A DNA stretch of 64,000 nt from assembly GCF_014641615.1 (NCBI RefSeq), contig NZ_BMIB01000001.1, positions 1,116,769-1,180,768 on the forward strand, written 5' to 3'. Origin of the DNA: Filimonas zeae. GTDB taxonomy: Bacteria; Bacteroidota; Bacteroidia; Chitinophagales; Chitinophagaceae. A program made the position numbers and the translations under genes. Positions 24,648 to 35,441 of this stretch are shown here, piece by piece (positions within the stretch are counted from its first letter, which is position 1; each line of letters opens with the position of its first letter). The notes under the pieces were generated by a model, which saw only the letters and a program-made list of their open reading frames with translations, was not told where the DNA came from and searched no databases.

Positions 24648-27600
24648 ATGAGAACAAAAGTAGTAGCAGTATTGCTTATTGTCTTATCCTTCCTTAATAA
24701 AGGCAAGGCTCAAACAGACACCGCGTTCTGGTTTGCTATGCCCCACGTAATTGGCGGCGTAGGCAGAGATACCCCTATTTTATTCCGGATTATGCCTGTA
24801 GATGTGGCAGCAACGGTACGAATTTATCTGCCTGCTGACCGATCTGTGCTGGATACCACTGTGCTGGTACCGGCTGGTGGCGTTAAATCTATTAACGTTA
24901 CTAAGTTCAAAGAACTGCTGGAGAACATGCCACACGGGAGGGTGTTGAACAGAGGTATCAAAATTGAATCAGATCAGTTAGTTACTGCTTATTTTGATGA
25001 AGCCTCTAACCGGAACCCGGAGATTTATGCATTAAAAGGCGTGAATGCTCTGGGTACTGCTTTTTATGTACCTGGCCAGAAAACCTATAATAATAATACG
25101 GGTGATGGTACACGAAGGGCTTATAACTCGTTTGATATTGTTGCCACAGAAGATAATACGGTGGTTACCATTACACTTACCAATGATATTATTGCATCGG
25201 ACGGTACTTCGGTATATAAAAGAGCAAGTGATGGACCATTTACCATAACACTTAATAAAGGACAGACTTTTTCGTGCCGCGCCACGGGACAGAATGCGAG
25301 CGCCCATCTTGGGGGCTCTACCGTTATGTCTGATAAGCAGGTGGCAGTTACCATGGTTGATGACTTTGTGGCTGTTGAGGGATGTAGTGACGCGAGTGGT
25401 GACCAGTTGGTTCCTGTAACTATATTTGGTACCGAGTATGCCAGTGTTGCCGGTTACTTTTCTCAGAATGACCGGGCCAGTATTATGGCAACGAAAGATT
25501 TTGCCAACACCCGGGTTGTTATTACAAGGGCTAACGGCACTACTCAGACTCTTAATTTAGGGCCTGGTGAAACCTACGAATTTGCCTACGCAAGCAATAC
25601 CAACGCTGCTGTTTACATTAAATCGGACAATCCTATTGCTGTAATGCACATGACAGGTATCGGTTGTGAGTTGAGTTATGCGGTATTACCTCCATTGGGA
25701 TCCTGTATCGGATCTAAAAAAGTAGGTATTGTTCGTCCGGGTAACTATGAAACCTTTCTGATATTGGTGGCACCCAAAGTAAATGCTGCTAATGCTATAG
25801 CCAGTGGTTTCCGTTTTAACAACAGTGCTACTGTTATCAAAAGCACAGACTTCCGCGATCTGCCGGGTAATTCTTTATGGCAATATGCACGTGTTCAGTT
25901 GAGTTTAACAGATTATCCCGCCGGAAGTGCGGCATTAATTACCAATACACAGAACATTAAGTTTCACGCCGGTATTATTTATGGTACCAGTGGGGTAGGT
26001 GGTAGTTATGGTTACTTCTCCAGCTATGCCATTGCGCCAACTGTATATCCGCCGAATGATACGGTGTTTTGTAACGGTGCAACTACAGGTGAGTTGAAAT
26101 TTACCAGCACGGTTAACAACAGTTATTTTGAGTGGTCTAATAGCGATACCAGGATAGGGCTTGCAGCATCAGGTAGTGGAAACATTCCTTCATTTGTTGC
26201 GGTGAACAATACCAATGCTACTATCGTAGCAAGAATTTCCGTAGTACCAAGAGCGAATGATTGTGATGGTATTCCCCGTTCTTTCACCATCACCGTACAC
26301 CCCAACCCTAAATTAGTGGTGTCAGCAACGCCTGCTCCGGTGTGTGAACCAGGATCTATAAATATTACGGCAGACAGTCTTACCAATAAACAAAGTACTC
26401 CAGGTATGACGCTACGTTATTATCTGGACAGGTATCTGCGTGACACTGTTTTAAATCCGAGGAGAGTTACTAAAACCGGTTGGTATTATCTGCAAGGCAG
26501 AAGTGCGGCAGGTTGCTTATCTAACGTTGATTCTGTTTATGTAACAATAAGCAAGAAGCCGGATTTTACAACTAACAATCCTGCTCCTGTTTGTCCGGGT
26601 GACTCTACCGACCTTACTGCTGCTGCTGTTATTACCGGAGGTGCAACTGGCTGGCAATATGAGTACTTTATAGATCCGTTAATAGGCAGCAAACCAGCTA
26701 ATCCTAAAAGGGTGCCTAAAGGAACGTATTATATTATAGCCACGGCTCCGGGTGGATGTACTTCTGATCCCAAACCGGTAGAAGCTACAGAAAGAAACCG
26801 CGCTATTGCTGGTAATATTACTATAAACGACAGCACTGTTTGTAAGGGTGATTCTGTATTGTTGAGAGCCAGGACTACCATATCTGGTCCTACTTTTACC
26901 TGGTACAGAGATTCTGCCTTAACCATAAGAATTTCAACCGGGGCAACGCTGAATACCAAAGCCGTTAATGCGGACAGTACTTATTATATAACTGTAAGCA
27001 ATACTGACTATTGTGCAAATACTGCCTTTAACGGTAAAAAAGTTACTGTTAAAATGAAGCGTTTTGCACTGGCTGCTGATGTTGTGGTACGGGATACTAC
27101 TATCTGTGCAGATGGCAGAGTAAGGCTGACTGCTTCTTCTGCTACGGAAAAGCCGGGTAACAACACCATATATAAATGGTATTCTGACAAAGGGCTTACT
27201 ACTATAGTTGCTACCAATAAAACATATACTACACCGGTGCTTACTGATAGCAAAACGTATTATATAACCGTACAGAACGATTCTGTTTGTGCCAACCAGG
27301 CTAATAACGGAGATTCTGCTATGGTGAAAGTAAAACCTTACGGTGCCAAAGAGGATATTACCATCAGCGATACTTTTGCCTGCGTAGGTTCTACAGTAAA
27401 ACTGTCTGTAACAGCCAGTACCAGAGATACGATTAAATGGTATAGTGATGCAACCCTTACAAATCTGATTGATACCGGAAGAACTTATACTACACCTGCT
27501 ATTACCGGAGATACCTGGTATTATCTTGCCATTGAAGGGCAGGATTACTGTAAAAATGCTTCGGGTGCCGGAACGGAAGTGCTGGTGAAGAAAACAGATT

Positions 27601-30600
27601 ATGCAGACCCAACCAGTATATCGGTAAAAGATACATCTGTGTGTGAAGGAGGTATTGCCACATTGAGTGCAAGCACTTCATTAAGCGGAGGATTGTTAAA
27701 GTGGTACCTTAAAGGTAACCTGAACGATACGTTAAGAACTGGCACAACCTATACTACCGCTGCTGTTACAGGAACTAAAACCTATGTGGTAACTGTTGAA
27801 AATGCAGTTACCTGTGCTACACCGGCTGGCGTTGAAGTAAAAGTTACCAAATTGAACAACGCAGGAACAAGAGACGTTACGGTTGCTGGTGGAGCAGTAT
27901 GTTATGGAGACAGTATATTGCTTACTGCCAATACAGCTGTAGCTAATACTGTTTCGTGGTATAAAGACAGTGCTTTGACTGTTAAGCTTAAAACTAACAA
28001 AGAGTATCTGGTTAAACCTGTTACAGGTGATAGCGTTTTTTATGTTACTGTTCAGAGTGCTAAATTGTGTGAGAACAAGCCGGTGAATGCCGTAAGGGTG
28101 GATGTAACCAAAAAGGCATACGGTATTGCAGGCTACATAACTGTTGCCGATGCAAGAGTTTGTAAAGGCACTACCACTTTACTTACCGCCAGCACAACTA
28201 CCTCAGGAGATATTAAATGGTATAAGGATTCTACTTTGCTTGAGAGAGTAGCAACAGGAACCAGCTATCAAACTGACGCTATTTATGCGGATACTACAAA
28301 ATACTATCTGACCGTATCTGGCGATACATTGTGTGAGAATAAATCAAACACTGGCGCTATTGTTACGGTTCTTAAAAATGAGTATGCTACAGATGCGGAT
28401 ATTCTTGCAGCTGATACCAGTGTATGTAAAGGAAACACAGTAGCACTTACGGTGAGACCAGCTACTACCATTGGTTCAGGCGGTACCTTTAAGTGGTACG
28501 CTGATAAAGAGCTGCAAACACCGGTGGCTACTGCTACTAATACCTATACAACAGGTGCTGTTAATGCAAATGATACAGTGTATGTAACTGTTGAAAAAAC
28601 TGATTTATGTGCCAATAAGGCTTTTGCTGCCAAAGCAATTGCTATAACAGCAAAAGAATATGCTACTGCAGACTCTGTAACAGTAGCCGGAGTGGCTATT
28701 TGTACAGATACGAAAGCTACGCTTTCTGCTGTAAGCAAGGCAGATAGTATTAAATGGTATACCAATCCTGACCTTACCGGTCTGGTGCATGTAGGAAAGG
28801 AATATACTACTGATGTTATTACTGCAAATACCACGTATTATGTTACAGTAGTGAGCAAAGATTATTGCGAGAACAGAGCCGCAGATGCTGCACAGGTAAC
28901 TGTAACTGCATTACCATATGCATTGGCTTCTGATATTACTGTTACCGATGCTACTGTATGCCAGGGAGCGCCTGCGGTACTTACAGCAACCAGTACCAAA
29001 GGAGATATTAAATGGTATAGTGATGCTAATCTGGCAGACAGCCTTACTACCGGAACAACGTTTAATTTCAGTGAAATTAATGCAGACACCACCTTGTATG
29101 TAACAGTAAGCAGCGCTACCTTATGTGCCAATAAAGGAACAGAAGTAAGAACTGCCAAGGTTACCATGAACAGGTATGCTATAGCTGGTGATTTACAGGT
29201 GTTTGATACTTCTGCCTGTTATGATGAAACTGTGCAGGTGAGAGCGCAAAGCACAAAGGGTACTGATATTAAATGGTATAGCGATGAGCAACTGAATAAT
29301 TTAATAGCCACGGGCCCTACTTATACTACCGATGCAATACGTGCTGATACATTCTATTATGTTACAATAACTGCTGATAGCCTGTGCCAGAACAAAGCTG
29401 GTTATGCAGCCAGGGTAAATGTTAAAAACCGTGCCTATGCAGGACCAGATGATCTTGCTGTAAAAGATACAGCAGTGTGTGTGGGTGGCATAGCTTCATT
29501 GCTGGCTACCACCAACACCGGGGGTGCTATCACCTGGTATGCGGATTCCACTTTACTTATTAAGTTGGTGGAACATGCAGCAGGAGTCTCAGGGCCTTAT
29601 ACAACTCAGGCCATTGAAGGGGACAGTACTTATTATGTAACCGTTTCCGGTGCAGACTTTTGTGCCAACAGAGTTGGTTCTGCAGCGGTTGTAAAGGTGA
29701 AAAAGAAAGAATATGCTGTTGCTGGAAGTATTACTGCACCTCCGTACAGTGTGTGTGTGGGCTCTGCTGCGGATTTAAAAGCAGAACCTTCTGCTTCTTC
29801 AGGCCCGGGAGTGATTGTATGGTATAAAGATGCAACCCTTACAGACACACTTGCCATAGGAGATCAGTACAAAACAGCACCTATTTATGCAGATGCTACC
29901 TACTATGTAGCCATAAGCAGTAATCAGTTATGTGCTAACAAGCCTAATGAAGGACTGGAAGTTTCAGTTGTTAAAAAAGAATATGCTAACCCGATAGATA
30001 TTGCTGCTGCAGATGCAGCTGTTTGTGAGGGAAGTATTGCCAATCTGAGTGCCAGCAGCACAGTTGTTGGTGATCTGAGTTGGTATAGCGACCGTTTCTT
30101 ACGTCATAAAATAGGTTCAGGTACCAGTTACACCAGCTTCCCTATCACTGCGGATACCACTTTCTATGTTACTGTTTCAAGCACAACTTTATGTGCCAAC
30201 GAAATAGATAGCGCTGCGGTGGTAAAAGTGGATATGAAGCGTTATGCATTACCTGAAGATTTAGTGGTTTCAGATACAGCAGTTTGCCATGGTGCCGTGG
30301 CTATACTCCACGCCCGGAGTGCGGCGGATACTATCAGATGGTATAGTGATGCAGCGCTGACTACTAAGGTTGGTGAAGGCTCCACTTATAACACGGCAGG
30401 TATACAGGCAGACAGTGCCTATTATGTAACGGTTTCTTCTGCTGCTTTGTGTGAAAATAAAGCTAATGATGCGGTTGCTTCTCTGGTAAAACACCACAGA
30501 TATGCTACCCGTGCAGACCTTGCTTCTGCGGATGCAACTGCCTGTCGTGGCACGGTTGTAAATCTGGGAGCCAGCAGCAGTGTAGGTACTATCCGTTGGT

Positions 30601-33600
30601 ATAAGGCTAGTGACCTGTCAGGTACTGCTATTACCGGTGATTCTATTACTATCAATTCTCTTCAGCAGAACGAGGAATATTATCTGACTGTTTCTAACGA
30701 TACAGTATGTGCCAACCAGGCTACAGAAGCCCTGGTGGTAAAGGTGAAAATGAACGAGTACGCAACAGCTGCAGACGTTACTTCACCAGATACTTCTGCC
30801 TGTAAAGGTTCTACAGTGTTGCTGACTGCTACTGCCAGTGGCTCTGTTATAAACTGGTACAACGATTATGAGTTGAAGCAGCATGCAGGTACAGGGCCTA
30901 CCCTGGTGTCTGCAACTATAGATACCAATAAGGTATACTATGTTACCACTTCCAGTACAGATTTATGTGCTAACAAAACCGGTTCTGCCAAAGCGGTAAC
31001 AATATTGAAGAAGGAATACGCTACTGCATTAGATATTGAGGCTGAGGATGGAATAGCTTGTATTGGCACCACCACTATGCTGCATGCAATCAGTAATGGT
31101 GATACCATAAGATGGTATCGTAACCCGCAACTGACAGATCTGGCAGGTGAGGGACCTGATTTTACTACCGATGCTATTACCGGCCACAGGTTCTATTATA
31201 TTACCACCAAAGGCAGCACTTTATGTGCCAACCGTGCAGACAGCGGAGCAGTAGTAAAAGTGGTGAAGCGTGAGTATGCTACTGCTGCCAATATTACTGT
31301 TACTGATACATCTGCCTGCCGCGGTACAACCGTAAGGTTAAATGCATCATCTGAAGAGGGTGCCTCTATCGTGTGGTACAGCAATGCAGCACTGACTGAT
31401 TCTATTGGTTGGGGTAAGCAATACTTTACCGGCGCTATAGAAAGCGACATGACTTACTACCTGTCAGTTTCCACAGATTCACTGTGTGCCAATAAATCTA
31501 ATGCAGGGGCAGATGTTGTTGTGAAGGTGAATGAGTATGCGCTGGCAACAGAAATATCTCTCAGAGATACGGCTACCTGTCGTGGATCTTCTGTAGAACT
31601 GAGGGCTTTATCTGCTGCAGGCAATACCATTAAATGGTATGCTGACAGCTCACTTACTTCCAGTATTGCAACCGGGCCTAAGTATGTGACTGGTAATATT
31701 GAAAGAAATACAACGTTTTACGTTACTGCATCTAACGATACACTTTGCGAAAACAAAGCAAGTACCGGAGCGTTGGTTACGGTGCGTAAGAAAGAATATG
31801 CGGCTGCAAATGATATTGATGTAGCAGGCGTATCGGTTTGTAAAGGAACTACTGCGTTTTTAACTGCTACTGCCAGCGCAGAGAATATAAAATGGTATAG
31901 CGATGCCAGCCTTAATACACAGGTGCAGTTTGGTGCAACTTACCGTACACCAGTCATTAATGAGAATACTACTTATTATCTGACTACTTACGGTACAGAG
32001 CTTTGTGCAAATGACTCAGCTAATACCGCATCTGTTCTGGTTAAGAAGATGGAGTATGCAGTTGCAGCCAATATATATGCAGAAGGAGTAGCTGTATGCG
32101 AGGGTTCAGAGGCTTTACTGTCTGCTAATACTGATGGCAATGTTATTCAATGGTACAGCGATAGAGCGCTTACGCATCTTGTAAGTATAGGAGATATGTA
32201 TAAAACTGCTGGCATTGGCGCAGACAGTACCTATTACCTTACTACTACCAGCGATACCCTTTGTGCAAACAAAGAAGGCGAGGCAGCAGAGGTGATGGTG
32301 AGAATGAAGAAATACGCTGTATCAGCAGACCTGAATGCACCAGCTGTTTCTGTTTGTGATGGTAATATAACAGTGCTTACGGCTACCGCCAGAACAGCCA
32401 GCACTACCGATACCATACGTTGGTACAGCGATGCGGCTCTGACTCAGTTGATTGCAACAGGAAGAACGTATACTACCGATACCATCCGTGCTAACAGAGA
32501 CTATTACGTTTCAGTAGCCAGCAATACACTGTGCGCCAACCAGGCCAATGCAGGTGCGGTGGTAAGGGTTACTAAGAATGATTATGCAACTGATGCTGAC
32601 ATTAGTGTGGTTGATACCACGATATGCCGTGGAGGTACCATAGCACTTTCAGCAAACAGTAATATTACCGGCGGTTCGCTTGAATGGTTTGTGGATGAGA
32701 AAATGGAACAGCGCGTTGCTATAGGTGAAAACTATACCAGCGAAATACTGACAGAAAATACTACTTACTATATTAAAGTAAGTAATATGGATAAGTGTGC
32801 TAACAAGCCTTACGAAGGGAAACCACTGCATGTAAACATGCGCGATAAGCCAGTGGTTACTCTGCAGCCGAGAGGTATTGGAGGCATATGTGAAACGCGC
32901 GGAACCGCTTATGCTGTGGAAGCAAAAGGCGACTATCTGACTTATCAGTGGCAGATAGATAAAGCAGACGGATCATGGTGGACTGATATTCCGGGTGAAA
33001 CCAGCTCTCAGTTAAGTATACCTAAGATGACGCTTGACATGGATGGCTACCGCTACAGATGTATTATCAGAAATCTTTGTGGCGAGGATATTTCCGGTAT
33101 TGTTATCAATTCTGTAAGAGCCGCTCCGACTGTAACCGGTAATCCGGAAGACAAGCTGGTGTGTGAGAAGCAGGATGCAGTGTTTGCAGTAGCTGCTGAC
33201 GGATATGGTACTTTAAGGTATCTGTGGCAGGTTGATAAGAAAGACGGAAAAGGATTTGTGAATATAGCTGGCATAGCTTCTGAGAATACCTATACAGCTG
33301 CTGCTGTAACAGAAACTATGAATGGCTATTTATTCAGATGTATTGTAACAGGTGGTTGTGCACCTTCTGATACTTCCACTATGGCAGCCTTAACGGTGCC
33401 TGTGGCTAAGATAGGCGCCCTTAACAATCAGATACTGTGTAACAATGCTCAGACACAGGCGGTGAACTTAACCAGTTCGTTAACCGGAACAACCTTTACC
33501 TGGGTTAATACCAACGCCAAAGTTGGTTTGGCTGAGAAAGGAGATGGTGAGGTGATTGCAGCCTTTACTGCGGTTAACAAGGGCACTGCGGCTGATTCTG

Positions 33601-35408
33601 CACTGATTACCGTAACACCTGTGGCACAGGGGTGTACTGGTCCGGAAAAAGCATTCACCATCCGGGTGAATCCGACACCGTTAATTTCCAGTGATGCTCC
33701 GGCTGATCTGTGTAGCGACCAGCCATTCAGATATGCCGTGAAGAGCGAAACTGATAAAACAGCGTTTACATGGACCCGCGCTGCGGTAACCGGCATAAGC
33801 AATGCAGCTGCCAATGGTACTGGTAATATTGCTGAAACCCTGGTGAACAATAGCACAGAACCTGTAGCTGTTACCTACAGTTACTCACTTACTGCAGACG
33901 GATGTATTAACGTACAGCCAGTGAAAGTGACTGTGAAGCCTACGCCGGTAGCCACCATAACCGGTAAAGACGTTTGCGCTGAAGAAACGTTAACGTTAGC
34001 AGGCAGTGCAGACCTGAAAGATGTAAGCTACGAATGGACTGATGTAGCAGGCAAACAAAGCACTGATAAGAACATTGTAATAACCAATGCGGCAGCCAAT
34101 GCAGGTGGTATTTACCAGCTGACAGTAGCTAAGGCAGGTTGTAGTTCTGTACCTGCGCGTTATACACAGAGAGTGAAACCGCTGCCTGTTGCCACTATTA
34201 CCAGCCCGGCTGGTATATGTGAAGGCCAGGAGATAGTAATAAGTGGTTCTTCAGATATAGGAGCGGATAGTTATATATGGAGCGGCCCGTCCGGCTTCGT
34301 AAACGATCAGCCTTCTTTCACACTGAAAAATGCCAGAGACCTGTATCAGGGTACTTATAACCTGGTAGTGGTAAAAGACGGTTGTAAGTCTCACGCAGCA
34401 GGTTCTGTGGTTCAGGTGCATAAATATCCTGTGGTAACAGTAGAAACAAGCGGCCTTGCTTGTGAAAACTCAACCGCATGGATGAAAGCATACTCTAACC
34501 TGCCTTTATCAACCTTTGTATGGCAGGGTATGGGAGCCACTTCTCTGGACCAGCAGATGACTATTAAGCCGGTAACAGGAGATATTCTTAAATACTACGT
34601 TACTGTAAGCAGAAACGGATGTGCAGTGAGGGATAGTGTTGAGTTTGTAGTGAAGAAGAGCCCTGCGGTAACCATGCCGTCGATAGCCGATGTTTGTCAG
34701 AGCGTACCAGCGTTTAACCTGGTAGCTTCAGAAACTACCGGAATTGCAGGTAAGGGGGTATTCAGCGGTGCGGGTGTAAATGAGGCCGGATTGTTTAATC
34801 CAACCATTGCGGCAGGTACTTATGTAATTAACTATACCTATACCAGTGAAGAGGGTTGTAAGGATGCCAAATCCGTTTCCTTTAAGGTATATCCGATTCC
34901 GGGTGTGGAAGCAGGTGCTGATAAAACGGTATATGAAGGAAATAGTGTACGCCTGGATGGTTATATCTCCGGTACCTATACCAAATATGCATGGAGTACA
35001 CCTGCAGGACTGGCACTGCCAACGATGAATTCTCTGACGCCGACGATTACGCCAACAGAAAACACTACTTATCTGCTGGCTGCAGAAAACAGCTATGGAT
35101 GTCGTGCGGTGGATTCAGTAAACGTAAGTGTGCTGAAATTCAGGGTACCGAACAGCTTCTCGCCAAATGGTGATGGATTTAATGATAACTGGAATATTCC
35201 GGGCCTGAGCAAGTATCCGAACAGCCGTGTGGAAATATATAACAGATGGGGTACCAGACTGTTCCTGAGCAAAGGATACACCAAGGCGTGGGACGGCCGT
35301 TACAACGGTTCTTATGTACCGGCGGCCACCTATTACTACCTCATTTATCTGAATGATGGAACGGGTAAGGAAAAACCAATAGCTGGTTGGGTTGAAGTGA
35401 TGAGATAA
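24648..35408 (+). CDS. Giant Ig-repeat cell-surface protein with T9SS type B sorting domain
   Basis: 3586 residues from the ATG at 24648; a TTG four codons upstream is possible but weakens the signal peptide (about 1-22, MRTKVVAVLLIVLSFLNKGK). Domain order: an IgGFc-binding-like N-terminal domain (about 25-440); a few Ig-like domains; about 23 repeats of roughly 88 residues (about 717-2730), each with a VCxG start, an IKWYSD-like tryptophan strand, YTT..I..DTTYYVTVS and a final LCANK; further Ig/PKD-like modules; and the type B C-terminal sorting domain starting NSFSPNGDGFNDNWN (about 3500-3586). The two Cys per repeat, VC and LC, may form a disulfide. It should be exported by type IX secretion and attached to the surface, as an adhesin or gliding-related protein. 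Confidence 0.88.
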   Translation: MRTKVVAVLLIVLSFLNKGKAQTDTAFWFAMPHVIGGVGRDTPILFRIMPVDVAATVRIYLPADRSVLDTTVLVPAGGVKSINVTKFKELLENMPHGRVLNRGIKIESDQLVTAYFDEASNRNPEIYALKGVNALGTAFYVPGQKTYNNNTGDGTRRAYNSFDIVATEDNTVVTITLTNDIIASDGTSVYKRASDGPFTITLNKGQTFSCRATGQNASAHLGGSTVMSDKQVAVTMVDDFVAVEGCSDASGDQLVPVTIFGTEYASVAGYFSQNDRASIMATKDFANTRVVITRANGTTQTLNLGPGETYEFAYASNTNAAVYIKSDNPIAVMHMTGIGCELSYAVLPPLGSCIGSKKVGIVRPGNYETFLILVAPKVNAANAIASGFRFNNSATVIKSTDFRDLPGNSLWQYARVQLSLTDYPAGSAALITNTQNIKFHAGIIYGTSGVGGSYGYFSSYAIAPTVYPPNDTVFCNGATTGELKFTSTVNNSYFEWSNSDTRIGLAASGSGNIPSFVAVNNTNATIVARISVVPRANDCDGIPRSFTITVHPNPKLVVSATPAPVCEPGSINITADSLTNKQSTPGMTLRYYLDRYLRDTVLNPRRVTKTGWYYLQGRSAAGCLSNVDSVYVTISKKPDFTTNNPAPVCPGDSTDLTAAAVITGGATGWQYEYFIDPLIGSKPANPKRVPKGTYYIIATAPGGCTSDPKPVEATERNRAIAGNITINDSTVCKGDSVLLRARTTISGPTFTWYRDSALTIRISTGATLNTKAVNADSTYYITVSNTDYCANTAFNGKKVTVKMKRFALAADVVVRDTTICADGRVRLTASSATEKPGNNTIYKWYSDKGLTTIVATNKTYTTPVLTDSKTYYITVQNDSVCANQANNGDSAMVKVKPYGAKEDITISDTFACVGSTVKLSVTASTRDTIKWYSDATLTNLIDTGRTYTTPAITGDTWYYLAIEGQDYCKNASGAGTEVLVKKTDYADPTSISVKDTSVCEGGIATLSASTSLSGGLLKWYLKGNLNDTLRTGTTYTTAAVTGTKTYVVTVENAVTCATPAGVEVKVTKLNNAGTRDVTVAGGAVCYGDSILLTANTAVANTVSWYKDSALTVKLKTNKEYLVKPVTGDSVFYVTVQSAKLCENKPVNAVRVDVTKKAYGIAGYITVADARVCKGTTTLLTASTTTSGDIKWYKDSTLLERVATGTSYQTDAIYADTTKYYLTVSGDTLCENKSNTGAIVTVLKNEYATDADILAADTSVCKGNTVALTVRPATTIGSGGTFKWYADKELQTPVATATNTYTTGAVNANDTVYVTVEKTDLCANKAFAAKAIAITAKEYATADSVTVAGVAICTDTKATLSAVSKADSIKWYTNPDLTGLVHVGKEYTTDVITANTTYYVTVVSKDYCENRAADAAQVTVTALPYALASDITVTDATVCQGAPAVLTATSTKGDIKWYSDANLADSLTTGTTFNFSEINADTTLYVTVSSATLCANKGTEVRTAKVTMNRYAIAGDLQVFDTSACYDETVQVRAQSTKGTDIKWYSDEQLNNLIATGPTYTTDAIRADTFYYVTITADSLCQNKAGYAARVNVKNRAYAGPDDLAVKDTAVCVGGIASLLATTNTGGAITWYADSTLLIKLVEHAAGVSGPYTTQAIEGDSTYYVTVSGADFCANRVGSAAVVKVKKKEYAVAGSITAPPYSVCVGSAADLKAEPSASSGPGVIVWYKDATLTDTLAIGDQYKTAPIYADATYYVAISSNQLCANKPNEGLEVSVVKKEYANPIDIAAADAAVCEGSIANLSASSTVVGDLSWYSDRFLRHKIGSGTSYTSFPITADTTFYVTVSSTTLCANEIDSAAVVKVDMKRYALPEDLVVSDTAVCHGAVAILHARSAADTIRWYSDAALTTKVGEGSTYNTAGIQADSAYYVTVSSAALCENKANDAVASLVKHHRYATRADLASADATACRGTVVNLGASSSVGTIRWYKASDLSGTAITGDSITINSLQQNEEYYLTVSNDTVCANQATEALVVKVKMNEYATAADVTSPDTSACKGSTVLLTATASGSVINWYNDYELKQHAGTGPTLVSATIDTNKVYYVTTSSTDLCANKTGSAKAVTILKKEYATALDIEAEDGIACIGTTTMLHAISNGDTIRWYRNPQLTDLAGEGPDFTTDAITGHRFYYITTKGSTLCANRADSGAVVKVVKREYATAANITVTDTSACRGTTVRLNASSEEGASIVWYSNAALTDSIGWGKQYFTGAIESDMTYYLSVSTDSLCANKSNAGADVVVKVNEYALATEISLRDTATCRGSSVELRALSAAGNTIKWYADSSLTSSIATGPKYVTGNIERNTTFYVTASNDTLCENKASTGALVTVRKKEYAAANDIDVAGVSVCKGTTAFLTATASAENIKWYSDASLNTQVQFGATYRTPVINENTTYYLTTYGTELCANDSANTASVLVKKMEYAVAANIYAEGVAVCEGSEALLSANTDGNVIQWYSDRALTHLVSIGDMYKTAGIGADSTYYLTTTSDTLCANKEGEAAEVMVRMKKYAVSADLNAPAVSVCDGNITVLTATARTASTTDTIRWYSDAALTQLIATGRTYTTDTIRANRDYYVSVASNTLCANQANAGAVVRVTKNDYATDADISVVDTTICRGGTIALSANSNITGGSLEWFVDEKMEQRVAIGENYTSEILTENTTYYIKVSNMDKCANKPYEGKPLHVNMRDKPVVTLQPRGIGGICETRGTAYAVEAKGDYLTYQWQIDKADGSWWTDIPGETSSQLSIPKMTLDMDGYRYRCIIRNLCGEDISGIVINSVRAAPTVTGNPEDKLVCEKQDAVFAVAADGYGTLRYLWQVDKKDGKGFVNIAGIASENTYTAAAVTETMNGYLFRCIVTGGCAPSDTSTMAALTVPVAKIGALNNQILCNNAQTQAVNLTSSLTGTTFTWVNTNAKVGLAEKGDGEVIAAFTAVNKGTAADSALITVTPVAQGCTGPEKAFTIRVNPTPLISSDAPADLCSDQPFRYAVKSETDKTAFTWTRAAVTGISNAAANGTGNIAETLVNNSTEPVAVTYSYSLTADGCINVQPVKVTVKPTPVATITGKDVCAEETLTLAGSADLKDVSYEWTDVAGKQSTDKNIVITNAAANAGGIYQLTVAKAGCSSVPARYTQRVKPLPVATITSPAGICEGQEIVISGSSDIGADSYIWSGPSGFVNDQPSFTLKNARDLYQGTYNLVVVKDGCKSHAAGSVVQVHKYPVVTVETSGLACENSTAWMKAYSNLPLSTFVWQGMGATSLDQQMTIKPVTGDILKYYVTVSRNGCAVRDSVEFVVKKSPAVTMPSIADVCQSVPAFNLVASETTGIAGKGVFSGAGVNEAGLFNPTIAAGTYVINYTYTSEEGCKDAKSVSFKVYPIPGVEAGADKTVYEGNSVRLDGYISGTYTKYAWSTPAGLALPTMNSLTPTITPTENTTYLLAAENSYGCRAVDSVNVSVLKFRVPNSFSPNGDGFNDNWNIPGLSKYPNSRVEIYNRWGTRLFLSKGYTKAWDGRYNGSYVPAATYYYLIYLNDGTGKEKPIAGWVEVMR

Positions 35409-35441
35409 TGATTATTTTCAGGCCACAAAGGCAAACTGATT

